The notes: generated from the sequence alone by a model not told the origin. A DNA stretch of 64,000 nt from Austropuccinia psidii (GCA_023105745.1 JALGQZ010000007.1:54665569-54729568), one strand, 5' to 3'. Counted from the stretch's first letter, positions 11,879 through 25,582 are shown. Translations and numbers: made by a program.

Positions 11879-12524
11879 CCCTCTGATATTGGTACCATTG
11901 GATTGCTGGTTAAAAAAGGTGCATAATTGTTTATAAACCCATTTTTGGCACTCTTGATTATTGAGGATGATAAGTCACCAAAGTTTTTTAAATTCATTCC
12001 ATTATGAAAGATACAAAAAGGAACTTGGGTGGCTTCAAGACTTTTGGAGATTTTTTATGGAAAGTTTTGGTGTTTTTGCCCAAACAAGCCTAAAAGGCTG
12101 TAAATTTGTATCTGCACAAAGTGTAAAAAATTCCCAAATCTTGCAATTAATCCCCAAATAGCCTAATATTAATACTTTGGCATATTTCTCATATTAGAAA
12201 GAAATATGTCATAAAATGGCTAAATGCGCAAATTTCACGAAATTATATTTAAATCTTAAAAAGCATAATACAAGCTTTTTGGCTGTATTTCCCCTATTGA
12301 ATGGGGTATGCCCAAAATTTCCCAAAGGCATAGAAAGGCCATTAATGGCATGGGTATGGTGAAGGGGTCAGGTTGGCCCCAGATGATGAAATGACTATAA
12401 AAGCCATAAAATTTAAATTGGAAAATTTGGCCAAGAGTAATGGATATGGCCAAATTGCCATAAAAGAGATATGGAGTTGATATGCCATAGAATTTGCCAA
12501 GGGTTATTATTCATGGTTGTGACA
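11879..12524 (-). repeat. Older family-1 LTR, right fragment
   Basis: Continues the LTR broken at 448. It begins CCCTCTGATATTG, collinear with position 1296 of the left LTR, and ends with the family terminus CATGGTTGTGACA at 12524. With 1-448 it forms the target of the complete element. Confidence 0.85.
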
Positions 12525-13439
12525 TAACAACACAAACATCAAGGATGAGTAATGTTTAAAATTCTGAGGATCATTCCATGGGAAGGACTATTCCACAGCT
12601 GAAAATGATTCCCCCTCATCCAAAAATGACTAATCTTCAAATAAAAAGTTGAGCCATTAACATAGAAGTTTCAAACTTTCACAAAAATTACTCAGCCAAA
12701 ATTTGGAACTCACATCAAGAAGGAGAGGTTATTCCAGTACAATGCCAGTCAATCCAAAGCTCAATAGCAGAGATAAACTATTATTACCCTCTATAAATGA
12801 AGAACCTAATCCTTCAAAAGTCTTCACTTGTAAAAACTATAACCCCATATTAATTTATTTCTTGCATCCACTTCATACTCTCCCTACAGAATTTAAATCT
12901 TCAAATCAATTGATAAAATGACCGTAAACATTAGCCCAAAATCATCTGAATATCACATCAAATAGTTATCTTGCCAATTCCAAAATGAAAGGGGTTTTAT
13001 TTTTGTGTGGGAGTTATAGTTTTAGATCCCTGGGTCAGTCTTTTAAGGGTTCTATTTCTGTTTTTTTATTAATTTTCCACTCTTTTACTGGGAGTTCATT
13101 TCATGAAGACCAACTTGAATCCAGGCATATTAGAGGTAGTTAATCAAAAACAAATGAGAGAAATACATTTCTCACACATATTTTTTGTGTTTTGTTATCT
13201 AGAACCCCTTTTTTGAGGCTGTGATTTTTCCATCCCCAGAAAATTTCAAATCTTTTTCTTTAACAAAAAAAAATCAGCGAACTCCATTTTTCCATTTTTT
13301 TAAACTTGTCATTTATGAGAAGATAATAATAATAAGTATTTATGAAATTAAGTGTTCTTTCTAACCCAATAAACAACAAAACAAAAACAAAAAAACACAA
13401 GAATATTATTAAAAGTCCTATTTTGAGGAATTTTTACTA
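12525..13439. other. No recognised gene
   Basis: AT-rich sequence with only short, unsupported open frames. No domain, RNA gene or clear repeat was recognised apart from the MULE end that starts near 13440. Confidence 0.5.
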
Positions 13440-13545
13440 AAAAAACAGTCTATTTTCATGTTTTGGCCATAATTTGGTAAAAGCACATAAGGGCTTATGT
13501 GTTTTAACTAAAGCCTTGTATGCTTTTACCAGTACCCAAAATAAC
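13440..13545. repeat. MULE-type terminal fragment
   Basis: Read in reverse, it shows GGGTACTGGTAAAAGCATAC, then a second inverted module (AAAACACATAAGCCCTTATG) and a TTTTACCAAATTATGGCC block. This is the arrangement at the right end of the MULE at 37338-41703. Only one end is recognisable here. Confidence 0.6.
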
Positions 13546-13719
13546 CTTCAAGAAGGGAAATGGAAATTTTTTTATTATCAATGTACTTTTCAAAGAGTAA
13601 TTATTTTCAGCTCTTGAATAAAAATATGGTATTTAGAGAAAAAACTTCAATAATTCAACAAAACACTCACTAATACTCTCAAAAGAGGTTGAAAATATTT
13701 GAGAAATTATTTTGTATGT

Positions 13720-15134
13720 TGTGATAGGGGATATTTGGGAAAATAAGAGTGGCCTGGATCTCAGTAATTAGGGAGCTTTTGTGGAAGACTCCAGAAGAGC
13801 TGAATAAAGTGATAAAATTAATATATATATTCAATAATAAAATTGAAGTAAAAATTATATGAAAATCAAAAAACCCCACAGGAAAGAGCCATTAAAGTAA
13901 GTCCTTATGACTCTTTCAACCTGTCAGATTGAAAAAAAATCAGTAAATTATATGACCACCAATATCCACTGAAATGGCAAAGAAGGAGTAAAAATGACTG
14001 ACTTGATAATATCAGTATTCAATATCAAGATAAAATATTATGAAGATGATTGTGAATATTGTTGGATTCATCAACTGGGAGGGGACTAGTATATGTAGAA
14101 TATTGAGAGCTTGATCACTTCATAATTGAGATTTATATGTATATAGTTCCTGGAGCTGTATTGAATTCTTTGTGGAAACACAACTTTCCATATTGAGAGA
14201 TTAACTGAGTTTAATAATATTCCCGGGGTCTGTGGCTGAAATACAGTCTTCCATGAAAGAAGAATGTATTGGGTAAGTACAGCTTCCAAGGCTAAATGAA
14301 GGATCTTTGACATTTGTAAACCAATTTGAAACTGCTTCTCTAATATAACTTAAAATAAATATTTAAAGTATTCCCTAAGGGCAATACTGAATATTTGAAA
14401 GTAGCATATACTTCATTTATGAGGTGATTTGTATTTACAAAAAAATTTCTGCTTGAGCCCTGAGTACACCTCTTAATATATTGTGTTGTGAAAAAGAACT
14501 TTCTGCCATAATTATTCCTTTTGACAAGTTCCTTGAGGGCTGGAAATTTATTTAAGATTGAAGAATGACCCCTTGAGATTTTTACCATTGGAGTTTTGGT
14601 GAAAAAATTTGAATAATGGTTTATGGCACCATTTATGGATATTGTGAATATTTAAGAGAAAAAGTGGCCAAATGTCTTCTGGAGTATTTCCTTGGCCAAT
14701 AGTAGAAAATTCAATTTGAAGGGCTTCAGGGGCTTTCTGGGTTTCTTTGGCCAAAACAATCCTAAAAGGCCTTTAAACTATATTTTCACACTTTTGTGAA
14801 AAATTCATAGAAATTAATATAAAGCCCAAATGGCCCAATATAGTCATTCAGGCATATCATCCCTTTTTTCAAGTAAACTGGCCTTAAATTGAAAAGTGAA
14901 CAAAAACCACAAAATGTGAAGAACTCTATTTAAATCCCAAATGGTCCAATAGATCCATTTAGTTTGAAACTCTAAAAAGGAGCAAAGGTAGGAATCGGCC
15001 CAAAGAGATCCCTGAGTTGGTGAAGGGGCCTGGTTGGTACCAGATTATTAAATGATTGAATTGGGAAAAGATAATTAACATGATCAAATTTCCATAATTT
15101 TATCCAAGGTGTGTAATTGTCTATGGTTATGACA
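13720..15134 (-). repeat. Diverged solo LTR (family 1)
   Basis: Starts TGTGATAGGGG and ends TATGGTTATGACA. Along its length it matches the family-1 LTRs, for example AAGAGTGGCCTGGATCTCAG near 13744 and CTTGATAATATCAGTATTCA near 14000. Flanks TATGT and TATTT could be a mutated 5-bp TSD. No internal region follows on either side. A second short fragment similar to the LTR start may lie at 15145-15200. Confidence 0.75.
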
Positions 15135-15465
15135 TATTTAAAGAATGAAGAGTGGATAGAATCTCAGTCATACAAGAGATTCAACTAAAAGACTATTTGA
15201 AATCATAATATTTTTTTATTTTAATGTATTCCTGATTTATGGGAAGATTTTAAAGCACTTGAGAATCATTTTATAACCAATATTCAAAATTACATGATTT
15301 ATCTGTTGATTATGAATAATGGAAAAATGGCAATTTTAGGCTTCTTTTAAGCCTAAATAATCTTACAGTAGTATGAAAAGGTTTAGAATTAAGAACCAAT
15401 ATGTGAAAAACAATTCAAATATTTCCATTTATTAATAAATTAATTGTCATATGAAATGATCATTT

Positions 15466-15835
15466 TGAGGTGTGGACATGAAACTCTGATTCAAAATTAA
15501 GTATTCCTTCTGTCCTCAAAGCTTTTTTGAAGTAAAATGATGTATAAATAGTAATTTTAATAGTATTAAAGGAAAAACAAAAAAAATTAACTTTGTTAGT
15601 ATAAATAAATAATATTATAAATATTAATTGTTCTATCAAAAATAAAAATTTCTCCAAAAATACTCTAAAAGAGATACTTATGGCTACAAAATAAATTTTT
15701 TCAAGAGAAATTTCAATTGTAATTAATTGAGGAAAGAACTTCAAAAAAATTAATATGAGAACAGAGTCTCTAAAATTAATATTAAATATAAAACACACAC
15801 AAAAGTAACCAGAGTGAACTTTAAACAAAGTGACA
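15466..15835 (-). repeat. Family-2 LTR fragment
   Basis: Matches the first part of the solo LTR at 7230 (GAGGTGTGGACATGAAACTC .. CTTCTGTCCTCAAAGC, then AGTAACCAGAGTGAACTTTA). The match fades after about 15835, so this is a truncated copy. Confidence 0.7.
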
Positions 15836-17048
15836 AGGATTTATTATTCAAATTCTTAGCCAAAATTGGGATTTAAATACAAAAAATTATTCCTGAAACA
15901 GAACAATCATTCAATATTCTTAATAATATGTTGGAATAAAATTAAATTTTTAAAAGATAAACTGAAACTTTTAAAGAAAAAATTGAGAGATTTTTGATTG
16001 AATAGATTTATCTTGACTGCTTCACTTTACTAAAGAAGGATTTTCAAAATTTTACCTTATTGGAAAACTCTCTTATAATATTCCTAATAAAAATGAATGC
16101 ATTAATGGAAATATATATTGATTAAATTAATTTTGTTAATATTAATATATATTTTTAACTAATTAAGACCTCGAAGATTAATCAGCTATATTTAATTCAT
16201 ATATAAGATATCATTTTCTTTAAAAACGGCTCCTAAGAGCCTCCTGTTATCTACTCCACATGACATGTGCCATTTGGTTATGTGCTGATTATATTCCATG
16301 ATAATCTGTACCTTGTGTAATTGTTTTAAATTTTTTGAAATGGTATATACTCTGATTATTTTGTTAATTTTGTGTGGTACTCTATTGTGTGATGTGGAAA
16401 ATTATGTAATACCAAATTATCTAAGCATTAAATAGCAAATAGGATATTGTTTCTCACTAGAACAGAGTAATCTGATGGCCTTCTCATTATGGTTAATTTT
16501 ATCTTCAGAGTCCCAAGGACCCTCTTGAAAATATTTTGTAGTAATACATGCTTTAAATTAAAAGTATCACCTTTTGCATGTGGCCTGGTATGAGAGATTT
16601 TTACAATCATTCATTTAAAATGCAAGTAATAAAGACTTTAATCTCCATGCTTCCCATTTTTGTGCATAATCCTGGTCACAAAATTGGTATCAATTACCTT
16701 TATAGGGTTAGGAATCCTTTGCTAAGTGTATAACCTGCATTGGCGGGGTTATAGTGTATTGGTGGAAAGTAGATGTTTTTATTCAATGAATTTTCCAAAA
16801 CTCTGGGTTAATCTGTTTTTCCTTCATAACTAACACAAATTTAGTAAATAGACATTTGAGATTTCACACTGAGAAGTATATTCTTATTAATGTTTCTTTT
16901 TTGACTGTTCTTTTCTCACTGATTTAAATTTTGATACAAAAAAAAATCAAATCAATTAAAAAGAATATGATACAAGATTTTTAAAAAAATCACATTGTTA
17001 ACTTTTAAATTCATTAAAGATAAAAATTCTTGAATGAAAATAAAATTG

Positions 17049-17082
<34 letters not shown>

Positions 17083-17610
17083 TCAAAGTTTTGAAATACT
17101 TTTTTACAAATTTATAACTGAAAAAAAACATAAATATATATAAATATGTATATATTTGTTTAAAAATAAAAAAATGAAATTCTCATATAAAAAAATCAAA
17201 AAAAAAGGAAAACATTTTGAACCTTTCTTTTTTTTAGAAAACAAAATTAATTAATGTTTAATTCAAATTATTCATTATTATTTCAAAGTTTTTTGGGGGG
17301 GAGGGGGAAAAGGGGTAAATTTTTATGTTTTTTCCATACTCATAAAATTAAATTATTATCATTATTTTATTTAATCTTTTGGAAAAGACAGTTTTTTTTT
17401 ATTAATTATCTCAAAAGATCTTTCCTCTTCTGTTTTTTCCTTTCCCCCCCCCCTCCCCCTTCCCCCATCACAAAAGTAATAAAAAATCAAGAAAAAGGAA
17501 CAAAAAGGAACAAAAAAAATCCAATTTTCTTTTTTGTTTGTATGAGGATTTTATGGTGGTTGAAAATTTAATTTTTTAAAAAAAAAATTGAGATCTTTTT
17601 AATTGAATAA
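15836..17610. other. No recognised gene; AT-rich with a (TA)n tract
   Basis: Contains a (TA)n run at about 17050-17083 and several A/T tracts. The short open frames have no recognisable domain or splice context. Nothing else is supported. Confidence 0.5.
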
Positions 17611-18810
17611 GGGTGTTGGTAAACACACGCAAGCTTTCAGTAAAAACATGTAAACCCTTACATGTTTTTACCAATCTATGGGCAAAACGCATAAGTGCCT
17701 TATTTTTTTAAAAAAATTCCTCAGGCTCAGTTTTGAGGATTTTTTTTGCCAAATTTCTTTTCACATGGGATTTGAAGGTCCCCAAATTTTTTCATTATTT
17801 TTTTTGCCAATTTGGAAAAATAGCTTATTTTTTTAAAAAAATTCATTAAAAATGTTCCCACTTATGAATTTCCAATTTTTTTCAAAAAATGAAGGGAAAA
17901 ACCTTGAGAATAAAAAACCAGAAGCCCAAAATTTGGGGATTTTTTTTGCAGGACAATTGTAGGCCCAAAAAGTCCTTTTTTTATGTTTTTTTTTCCATGT
18001 TTTTAAGTAAATTTAAAATTTTATTTCTGAAACTAATTTAATTAAGAATGTACTTTATGACATTAGTGGAAGTTAAAAATTGTATTTTTGGCATTAAAAG
18101 TGCCACAAATGACATCACAAATGAAATATAGATGCCATTTGTGGCCATAACATTTGCATAAATGGCATTACAAAAATGCCTTAAATGAAATTAAAAATGC
18201 CTTAAATTACGTTAAGAATTCCATAACTGGCATTGTATGGCATTAAAAATGCCATAAATGGCCTTAAAAATGTCATTTATGGCATTAAAAAATCCATAAA
18301 TGGAATTAACAATTCAATTGTTAAGGCCATTAATGCCATTTTCAAGGCCACTTATGGAATTAAGAATTCCATTTATTGCCTTAACAATGCCATAAATGGC
18401 CTTAACAATGTCATTTATGGCCTTGGCAATGTCATTTATGACCTTTAAAATGTCATTTATGGACTTAAAAATGCCATTTATGGCCTGACAATGCCATTTA
18501 TGGCCTTACCAATGCCATTAATGGAATTTTTAATGCTATTTATGGCATTGTTAATTCCATAAATGGAATTGCTAATGCCATGAATGGCATCAGAAATGCC
18601 ATAAATGCCTTTAACAATGGTGTGAATGGCCTTAAAAATTCCATGAATGGCCTGAACAATGCCATAAATGTAATTAATAGAATCAGAAATTCCATAAATA
18701 GCCATATTTTATTTAAAAAACACCCCTTACGTTTTTTTACCAATTTCTGGCAAAAACATGTAAGTTTTTAGTAAAAACACATAAGGGCTTACATGTTTTT
18801 ACCAACACCC
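17611..18810. mobile_element. Non-autonomous MULE derivative, 1.2 kb
   Basis: Starts GGGTGTTGGTAAACACACG and ends TTACATGTTTTTACCAACACCC, the same terminal inverted repeat as the MULE at 37338-41703. Flanks TTGAATAA and TTAAATAA (7 of 8 identical) fit the 8-bp TSD seen at the autonomous copy. The first 450 bp (CCTCAGGCTCAGTTTTGAGG, CCCACTTATGAATTTCC, ACCAGAAGCCC) match the left end of that MULE and the last 95 bp match its right end. The transposase region is replaced by a self-complementary repeat array. Confidence 0.85.
18060..18700. repeat. Self-complementary 21-bp repeat array
   Basis: About thirty degenerate copies of a 21-bp period built from GGCATTAAAAATGCCATAAA, which is close to its own reverse complement. 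Because of this, both strands are open and encode similar heptads (YGIKNAI, NGLKNVI). The lack of strand preference argues against a protein. It sits inside the MULE derivative, and a second array is at 24845-25215. Confidence 0.8.
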
Positions 18811-19454
18811 TTAAATAAATATATAAAAATCATTTATTATTATTATCATTATTTACCAAAAAAAATACAAAACCTTTATTTGTGAAATTTAAAAAATAAT
18901 AAATATTTTTCCTTTTACCTGAATTTTTTTTTTTTTTTTTTTTTTTAAGGAGGGAAATTTTTTTAAAAATTCATTTATATAATTTGATTTTATTAATTTT
19001 TTAAAAAAATATAAAAAAATTGACCCAAAGGAAATTTTAATCAATTTAAAGTACAAATTTTTAATGAAAGAGAAAAATCAAAAATTGAATACTCAAAAGA
19101 AAAACAGAACATATCTATTTCTCTTTTTTGGTTTTTGTTGTTTTTTAAGGTGGGGGGGTGGTGCAAGGGATTATAAATTTTGATTTAATCAACAAAATGA
19201 AAAAAAAAGGGTTTGAAAATTTAAAATTAATATATTATCATGTAAAATTATTTAAATATATATATCAAGATATTTATTATATCTAAAAAATTAATCATTT
19301 AATATTTTTTTTTGAATATTTTTATTAAAGATAGAAAAAAAAAATTAATTCATATTTTAAATTATAATTTTTTTTTCTTTTAAAAAATAAATAAATGGTT
19401 TTTTTATAAAACCATTTAATATTTTATTAAATTAAAATTTAATTCATTATTTTT
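18811..19454. other. A/T-rich tract region, no gene
   Basis: Long runs of T and A with no supported coding sequence. It lies between two MULE-type elements. Confidence 0.6.
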
Positions 19455-19503
19455 TTTTATCAATTTATTTTATTTCCAAAACACATAATTGAACTACTTT
19501 ATT

Positions 19504-19544
<41 letters not shown>

Positions 19545-19719
19545 TCAAAACTCAATTTTTAAGATTTTCTTTTATTTGATCCAACTTTTCTTAAGTTATA
19601 TATTTTAATATTTCAACATCTCATAAAAAAAAAAAAAATAATTAATTTTTTATTTTATTTTAATTTTTTTTTTTTTTACCAAATTTCTCAAATTTATTCA
19701 ATTTAGTAAAATCACATAA

Positions 19720-19750
<31 letters not shown>

Positions 19751-22700
19751 CAAAAAAAAAAAAAAAAGAAATTAATATAAAAATTTTTCAAATTAATGAG
19801 TTTTCATAATTTTTATTTTTTTTAAAAAAAAAATAAATAAATCAATGTTTAATCTTGACAATTAAAATCTAAAAAGTCATAATTTTGAGGAATTTTTCTT
19901 TTTTTTTTTTTTGGTGGGATAAGTCAAAGTTCAAAAAAGTGTTTTTTTTTCATTTTTGTAATATAACTTTTTTTTAAGTACAAAAGTTTCAAATTTTTGA
20001 TAAAAAAAATGTGACTGAGATTTGATTTAAGTAATAAATAGGACTGAGGAGGGGGGGTAATTGGAATAAATTTTATATACAAAAATCAATCAATCTGAAT
20101 CAATCTCCAAAATAGTTGAGTTTTTTCTGAGGTGGGGGAGGAATATTAGAAAAATATAATATCCTGTGTTTTGTAAGTTCATCTTCCCACCCCAGAGCTT
20201 TTGGTTGGAAATAAAATTCCCAATTAATAGTAATGGGAGGACTGGATTAACTTTAGAAATGATGATATCCAATGTAACAAAATCAGAACATCTATCCAAG
20301 AAGCAGATGCAAATGGGTGGATTATTATTTGGATGACAGAAAGAAGTGAAAAAAGAGAAAGATTGGACTTCAGAATAAAAGAAAACTGGTCTTTGATACT
20401 TATTTGTAATTGAATCCTCCATATCAGGCATGGACATCCACTTTCTCTTTAAAGCTTGGCCAAAATCTTCATACAACTCAATTTGTCCAAATAAAAGGAT
20501 ACTTAGGGAATAAAAGTGTTCATGGCTTCATAAAGATCTTGATTTTTTTGTATTTCTTCATCCAAGTCACCTCTGACATCATCTCATTAATCTTGAGTCT
20601 TGTAAATGTAGTGTGATACTGTTCTGTAGCCACAGTTTCCATCACCCTGGACATTGTTGGGCTTAAAGGTGTATTTCAATGTAAACTTTGGAAAGTCTTC
20701 TGAGCCAAGTACCTGATAAAAATAGGTCAAAAAAGAATTAATAAATATTAAAAAAATATATACATTAAAATGAATCAAAAACTCAAAAAGAGCTTGTAGA
20801 ATTCATCACTTGTGTTATAATTGCTTTGGAAATTCTCACTGGTCAATTCAATTACATCATATATCTTAAAAGGTTTGGTAGTCTTTTGAGACTTTCTTTT
20901 TGAGGTTTTACTACCCATTTCCAATCTTCTGGACCTTCTAAGGGTGAATCCTGATTTTCCATATTCATTCAATTCAGTTTCTTAGGGTAGTTAATGTGAT
21001 TAACTTCTTGATTTGGATAATTAGTCCTCAGAATCATCATATGAATCCATTTCCATAATCTTAGAGGGTGCAATGAACTGTTATCTTCATGTTGTTGTTC
21101 TTTTCACTTTTGATGGGGGTCTTCCTCTTCTCTTGGATTGAATTTCAATGATTTCAAATCTTGAGAGATTTCTTTTATTTTTATTTTTATTTTTATTCTT
21201 TTCTCCTTGAGTTCTTACAAATATATTCTTGCATTCTAATGTTTCTTTATAATATTTATCATCTTATTGACTCTTTTTAACTTGATCAAAAGGGACTTTT
21301 CTGGTTAAAAAATCTTAAAAATTTTGTAAAATTGGGGTGATTTCTTCCATTAGTCTTTTAAAATGTTTTTCCCAAATATCTTGAAATATTCTTTTTCATT
21401 AATTATTTCTTTATTTATTTCTCAAAACTTTTATAATCAATTCGATAACCAGTCTTAGAAGAATATCAAAAAGAAAATCAACTAATAAGAAAAAAAAAAT
21501 AAAGATTTGAAGATCAAATAATTCTCACAGGTAAATTCAAATTTCACTGATGGTGAAAGTCTAATATCTGAAACATTTGGCACTTATAAAATGACTTTTT
21601 GCGTCTTTTGATTTTAAGTTATTCCTTTATAATTGTTATATTTTTTTGGTGAATTTTTCATTGAGGGGAAATTTTGTTTTGAAATTTTCAAATGCCATCT
21701 TAAAGGTATAATGATAAACTTTTCCATTTAAAGAACAGATGTTTTGAAGGAAATTCTTGAAATGGGAAATAATTTCTTTGAAGATTCTCTTGATTATTTC
21801 AAGGAATTGTTTCTTTAAAGCCATTTCAAGATCCCTAACTACCTCAAGGAGAGTACCAGTGGACTTTTTGGAGCCAAATTTTAACCATGGCATGGGCACC
21901 TTCAACTCTTGAGGTGGAGTCCACACCCAAGTGGCAATGGTAGTTGGTCCAGGATGGCCAATATTACTCTTCTAGAGAAATCCAGGGTTCTTTTACAAAT
22001 ATTGCAATAATTCATGATTTTTGACTTGCTTTTAAAGCTTCTTTCAGTTATCTTTAAAAGACTTTTCAGTGGATGATAAACATAACCTGAGAAATTAATT
22101 TCAAATTAATTGATAAAAACAAAAATAAGAATAAAAGTGAAATATAAAAGTATATTAACTTTTTTAAAGTCTCATAAATTTTTCAAAATCAGTTCCATAG
22201 CCAATTTTCTTCATGTAGTGGAAATATAAATCTTTATTGATGTTCCAAATGAATAACATTACTTTTGAGTCTGGGAAGAGTTTTTTAAGAGAATTTTTCA
22301 AAGTCAAATCCCTGTAAATAGAAATTCCTGGAGGTGGGACAATATTTGTGTTGTTGAGAACTTTTTCTTTTTATTGATTCAATATCAAAGTATATTAGGG
22401 TTTGGTTTCATTCTTAATCAAACAAAAAGACCCAGAAAAGGTTATATTTTTTGAGCTTAATCCAATAATATGAAATAGGGGAATTATGTACTTATTGATT
22501 TTATAAACAAAATCAATAAGAATCACATGAGGAAAGCCATGAAGGAGTTTTATGGCAAGGGGATGAGTTAAAAACAAGGAGTTAATTTTTCCTTCAGAAT
22601 CCCTTTAAGAGGACCACACAAAATTTTCTTCTTTGAGAGTTTCAATAAGATCATAAATGGGCCTTCTACCTTTCAGTTTGTCTTTCTTTATTTTATTGAA

Positions 22701-23742
22701 TCAATTTTAAATTTCTTAAAAGATTAAATTCCTTTCATTATCCTTTTTGTCTAAATAAATGATTCAGAAAATTTCCTTTGAAATTAGAATTGATTAAAAA
22801 AAAAAATTAAAAATTTGGGATTTTTTTTTTTTGAAAGTAAGATGTTCCAATATATATTTTTGATTGCATTATGTTTTTTTTGTTCAAGATTTTTTTTTTT
22901 GAATTTAAGAGTTCAATTTTTACTATTGGAATATTTTTTTTTGAAATAAATTCTAAATAAACATTAAAGTTTTTTTTTGAATTAACTTTTTGGATGTGTT
23001 TTTTGTGAGTATTTGGGGTCTTAGAACTATTACAACCTATTTCAATTTGGTTTTGGGTCATATTAGACCTCAAGTTTGACATAGAATAACCCTTAGCCTT
23101 GATAAAATTATTCAAATTTTTCCAAAAAAAGCTCAAGGGTCTGGAATTTACCTTAAGTGGGTGTTTCCAGCATTATTTATTTAAAAAAAAAAAAGGGGGA
23201 ATTTGAGGATTTGGAATGAGGAAAGAGCCTTTTTAAATGTGAAAAAGAAGTGATAAAAGGTGTGAAAAGTAAAACAAAGTGGGTAAAAGGGGAAATTAAG
23301 AGGTTTTAATTTAAGAATAAAAGAAGAGGGAAGATAACAAAAAGGAAATTTTAGAGGCTTGGAAGCAAGTTGTTTTGGAGAAAAATGTAGTCTTTGGGGG
23401 AAATAAAGAAAAAATTGCAAAATTTTTTGCAAAATTTGTTTTGTAATTCTGTTTTTCAAAAAATAAAATTTTTTTGAGAGTAATAATATGGATTATTTGG
23501 ATGTTTGGTCTTCTTTTTTTTTTGGGAAGATGTGCAAAAAAAAAATGAGACAAATGGGTAAGTTAGGGTTTTGTGGGGAAACAACTTTTTTTTTTTTGTG
23601 GGTTTTGAAAAGTTTTTGAACAATACAGGTTTCTTTCTTTTGTTTAATTTTGATCTGAAATGGGCCCAGAGAATCCCTTACATTTTTTTTACCAATTTAT
23701 GGCAAAAAAAACATAAGGGCTTAAATGGGTTTACCAATACCC
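19455..23742 (-). pseudogene. Wrecked MULE copy with OTU remnant
   Basis: Collinear with the MULE at 37338-41703 along its whole length. OTU part at 20090-20778: QGDGNCGYRTVSHYIY keeps the Cys box, but the later His is Asp (CSDFVTLDI). Zinc-knuckle remnant at 20775-20850 has lost its cysteines (SENF for CEHC). The transposase E region is near 21830-21900. First catalytic Asp region (ILIDFVYKINKY) is near 22500. N-terminal DNA-binding part is at 22807-23136. The right end reads TTTACCAATACCC; the left end is blurred. Many frameshifts and stops. It is useful as an outgroup for judging mutations in the better copy. Confidence 0.85.
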
Positions 23743-24334
23743 TATTTCAATTACTCAATTAAAATTTCCTTTCCATTTTATTATTTCATTATTATCTCTT
23801 TTCTTTTTTTTTTTTTTGAAATTGAGAAATAAAAAAAGAAAATTATTATTATTATTATTTTAAATAATTTCTCTTATTATTTATTTATTTATTTATTTAT
23901 TTGATTCATAATTTTATTTTCTTTTGAATTTTTTTTTTTTTTTTTTCAATTTTGAAATTTTAATTAAAATTTATACAATTTTTTTTTTAGTTTTATTAAA
24001 TAATTTTTAATAATTTCTTGAATTTAATTTTTTTTTTTATATTATACTTCAAAAAAAAAAAAAAAAAAAAAATCAATATATTAATTCATTTAAGAGTTAA
24101 TTTAAATCTTTAAGATTTAAATTATTCTTTTTTTCTTTATTTAAATTTTTATTCTTTTTTTTTATTTTTTTTTTTTTAAGTTTATAAATTTATTTATTTA
24201 TTTATTTATTTATAAATATATATAAATTTTAATAATTTAATTAATTTTTTCATTTTTTTTTTAATTTTTTTTGAATCAAATTATTTTATTATTATTATTT
24301 TCTAATGAATTATAAAATAAATATATATATATAA
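23743..24334. other. A/T-rich tract region, no gene
   Basis: Runs of T and A, (ATT)n at about 23843-23860 and (TTTA)n at about 23876-23900 and 24187-24215. No coding sequence is supported. Confidence 0.6.
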
Positions 24335-24430
24335 GGTTCTGGTAAATACACCTAATCCCTTATATGTTTTTATCAATTTATGATCAAAACATTTAATTTT
24401 ATGATAAAAAAAAACATATAAGTGACTCAA

Positions 24431-24466
<36 letters not shown>

Positions 24467-25331
24467 TCAAGTTTTTCAGTTTTTGAGAATTTTTATTAAT
24501 TTTTTTTTTTTTTTAAAAAAAAATTGGATTTTAAAGTCCTCAATTTCTTCATTTTGACCTATTTTTTGAAAAAAAAAATTCATTAAATATTTTCCCATTT
24601 ATGAATTTCCATAAATTTTTTTTTTCAAAAAATAAAGGGAAAAATTTTTAGAATAAAAAAAAACCAGAAGTCCAAAACTTTATAATTGGTTTTTTTTTTT
24701 TTTTGCCAGGACAATTTTAAGCCCAAAAAAAATTCTTTTTTTTTTTTTTATATATATGGTTTTTTGTTAATTTTTGTAATTAAATTGAAAATTTAATTTA
24801 TGATATCAATTTAATTAAAAATTTAATTTATGATGAGTGAAAGTTAAAATTCCATTTCTAGAATTAAAATTTTCATTTATGGCATCAAAAGTGTCATTTA
24901 TGACATCACAGATGACATAATAATGCCATAAATGGCATCAAGAATGACATACAGATGCCATTTATGGCCATAACATTCGCATAAATGGCATTAAAGAAAT
25001 GCCATAAATGTAATTGTATGGCCTTAAATATTCCATAAATGGCCTCAAAAATGGCATAAATGGCCTCAACAATGGCATTTGTGGCATTAATAATCCCATT
25101 TGTGGCATTAATAATGTCATTTATTGTGTTAAAAATGCCCTTTATTGCATTGATAATGCCATAAATAGCCTTCAAAATGCCATTAATGTGATTAATGGCA
25201 TAGTAAATTTCATAAATAGTCATATTTCATTTAAAACCCAACCCTTTATGTGTTTTTACAAATTTATGGCAAAAAAAAACATAAGGGTTTATATGTTTTT
25301 ACCAATTTGTTTATGTGAGTTACCAACATCC
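24335..25331. mobile_element. Second non-autonomous MULE derivative, 1.0 kb
   Basis: Starts GGTTCTGGTAAATACACC and ends GTGAGTTACCAACATCC, degenerate versions of the family TIR. Left-end sequence (CCCATTTATGAATTTCC, AACCAGAAGTCC) matches 17611-18060 and the left part of the autonomous MULE. TA-repeat flanks on both sides hide the TSD. More diverged than the copy at 17611. Confidence 0.75.
24845..25215. repeat. Second self-complementary 21-bp array
   Basis: Same type as 18060-18700 (GGCATAAATGGCCTCAA and relatives). Again it yields open frames on both strands with repeating heptads. It is shorter and more diverged. Confidence 0.75.
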
Positions 25332-25432
25332 TATATATATATATATATATATATATTAGTTATAAAAATTAGAAATTAAAAAAAAAAAAAAAGGATGATT
25401 TATTTAAATTTTTAAAATTTTAAAAATTAAAT

Positions 25433-25472
<40 letters not shown>

Positions 25473-25476
25473 AATT

Positions 25477-25508
<32 letters not shown>

Positions 25509-25544
25509 ATTTATTTTCAAAATTTAATTTAATTTAATTTTTTT

Positions 25545-25582
<38 letters not shown>

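Noticed and set aside
18233..18771. Open frames on both strands with repeating heptads (YGIKNAI / NGLKNVI), looking like solenoid proteins
   Set aside because: They come from the near-palindromic 21-bp DNA repeat, which opens both strands equally. No splice sites, start context or strand bias.
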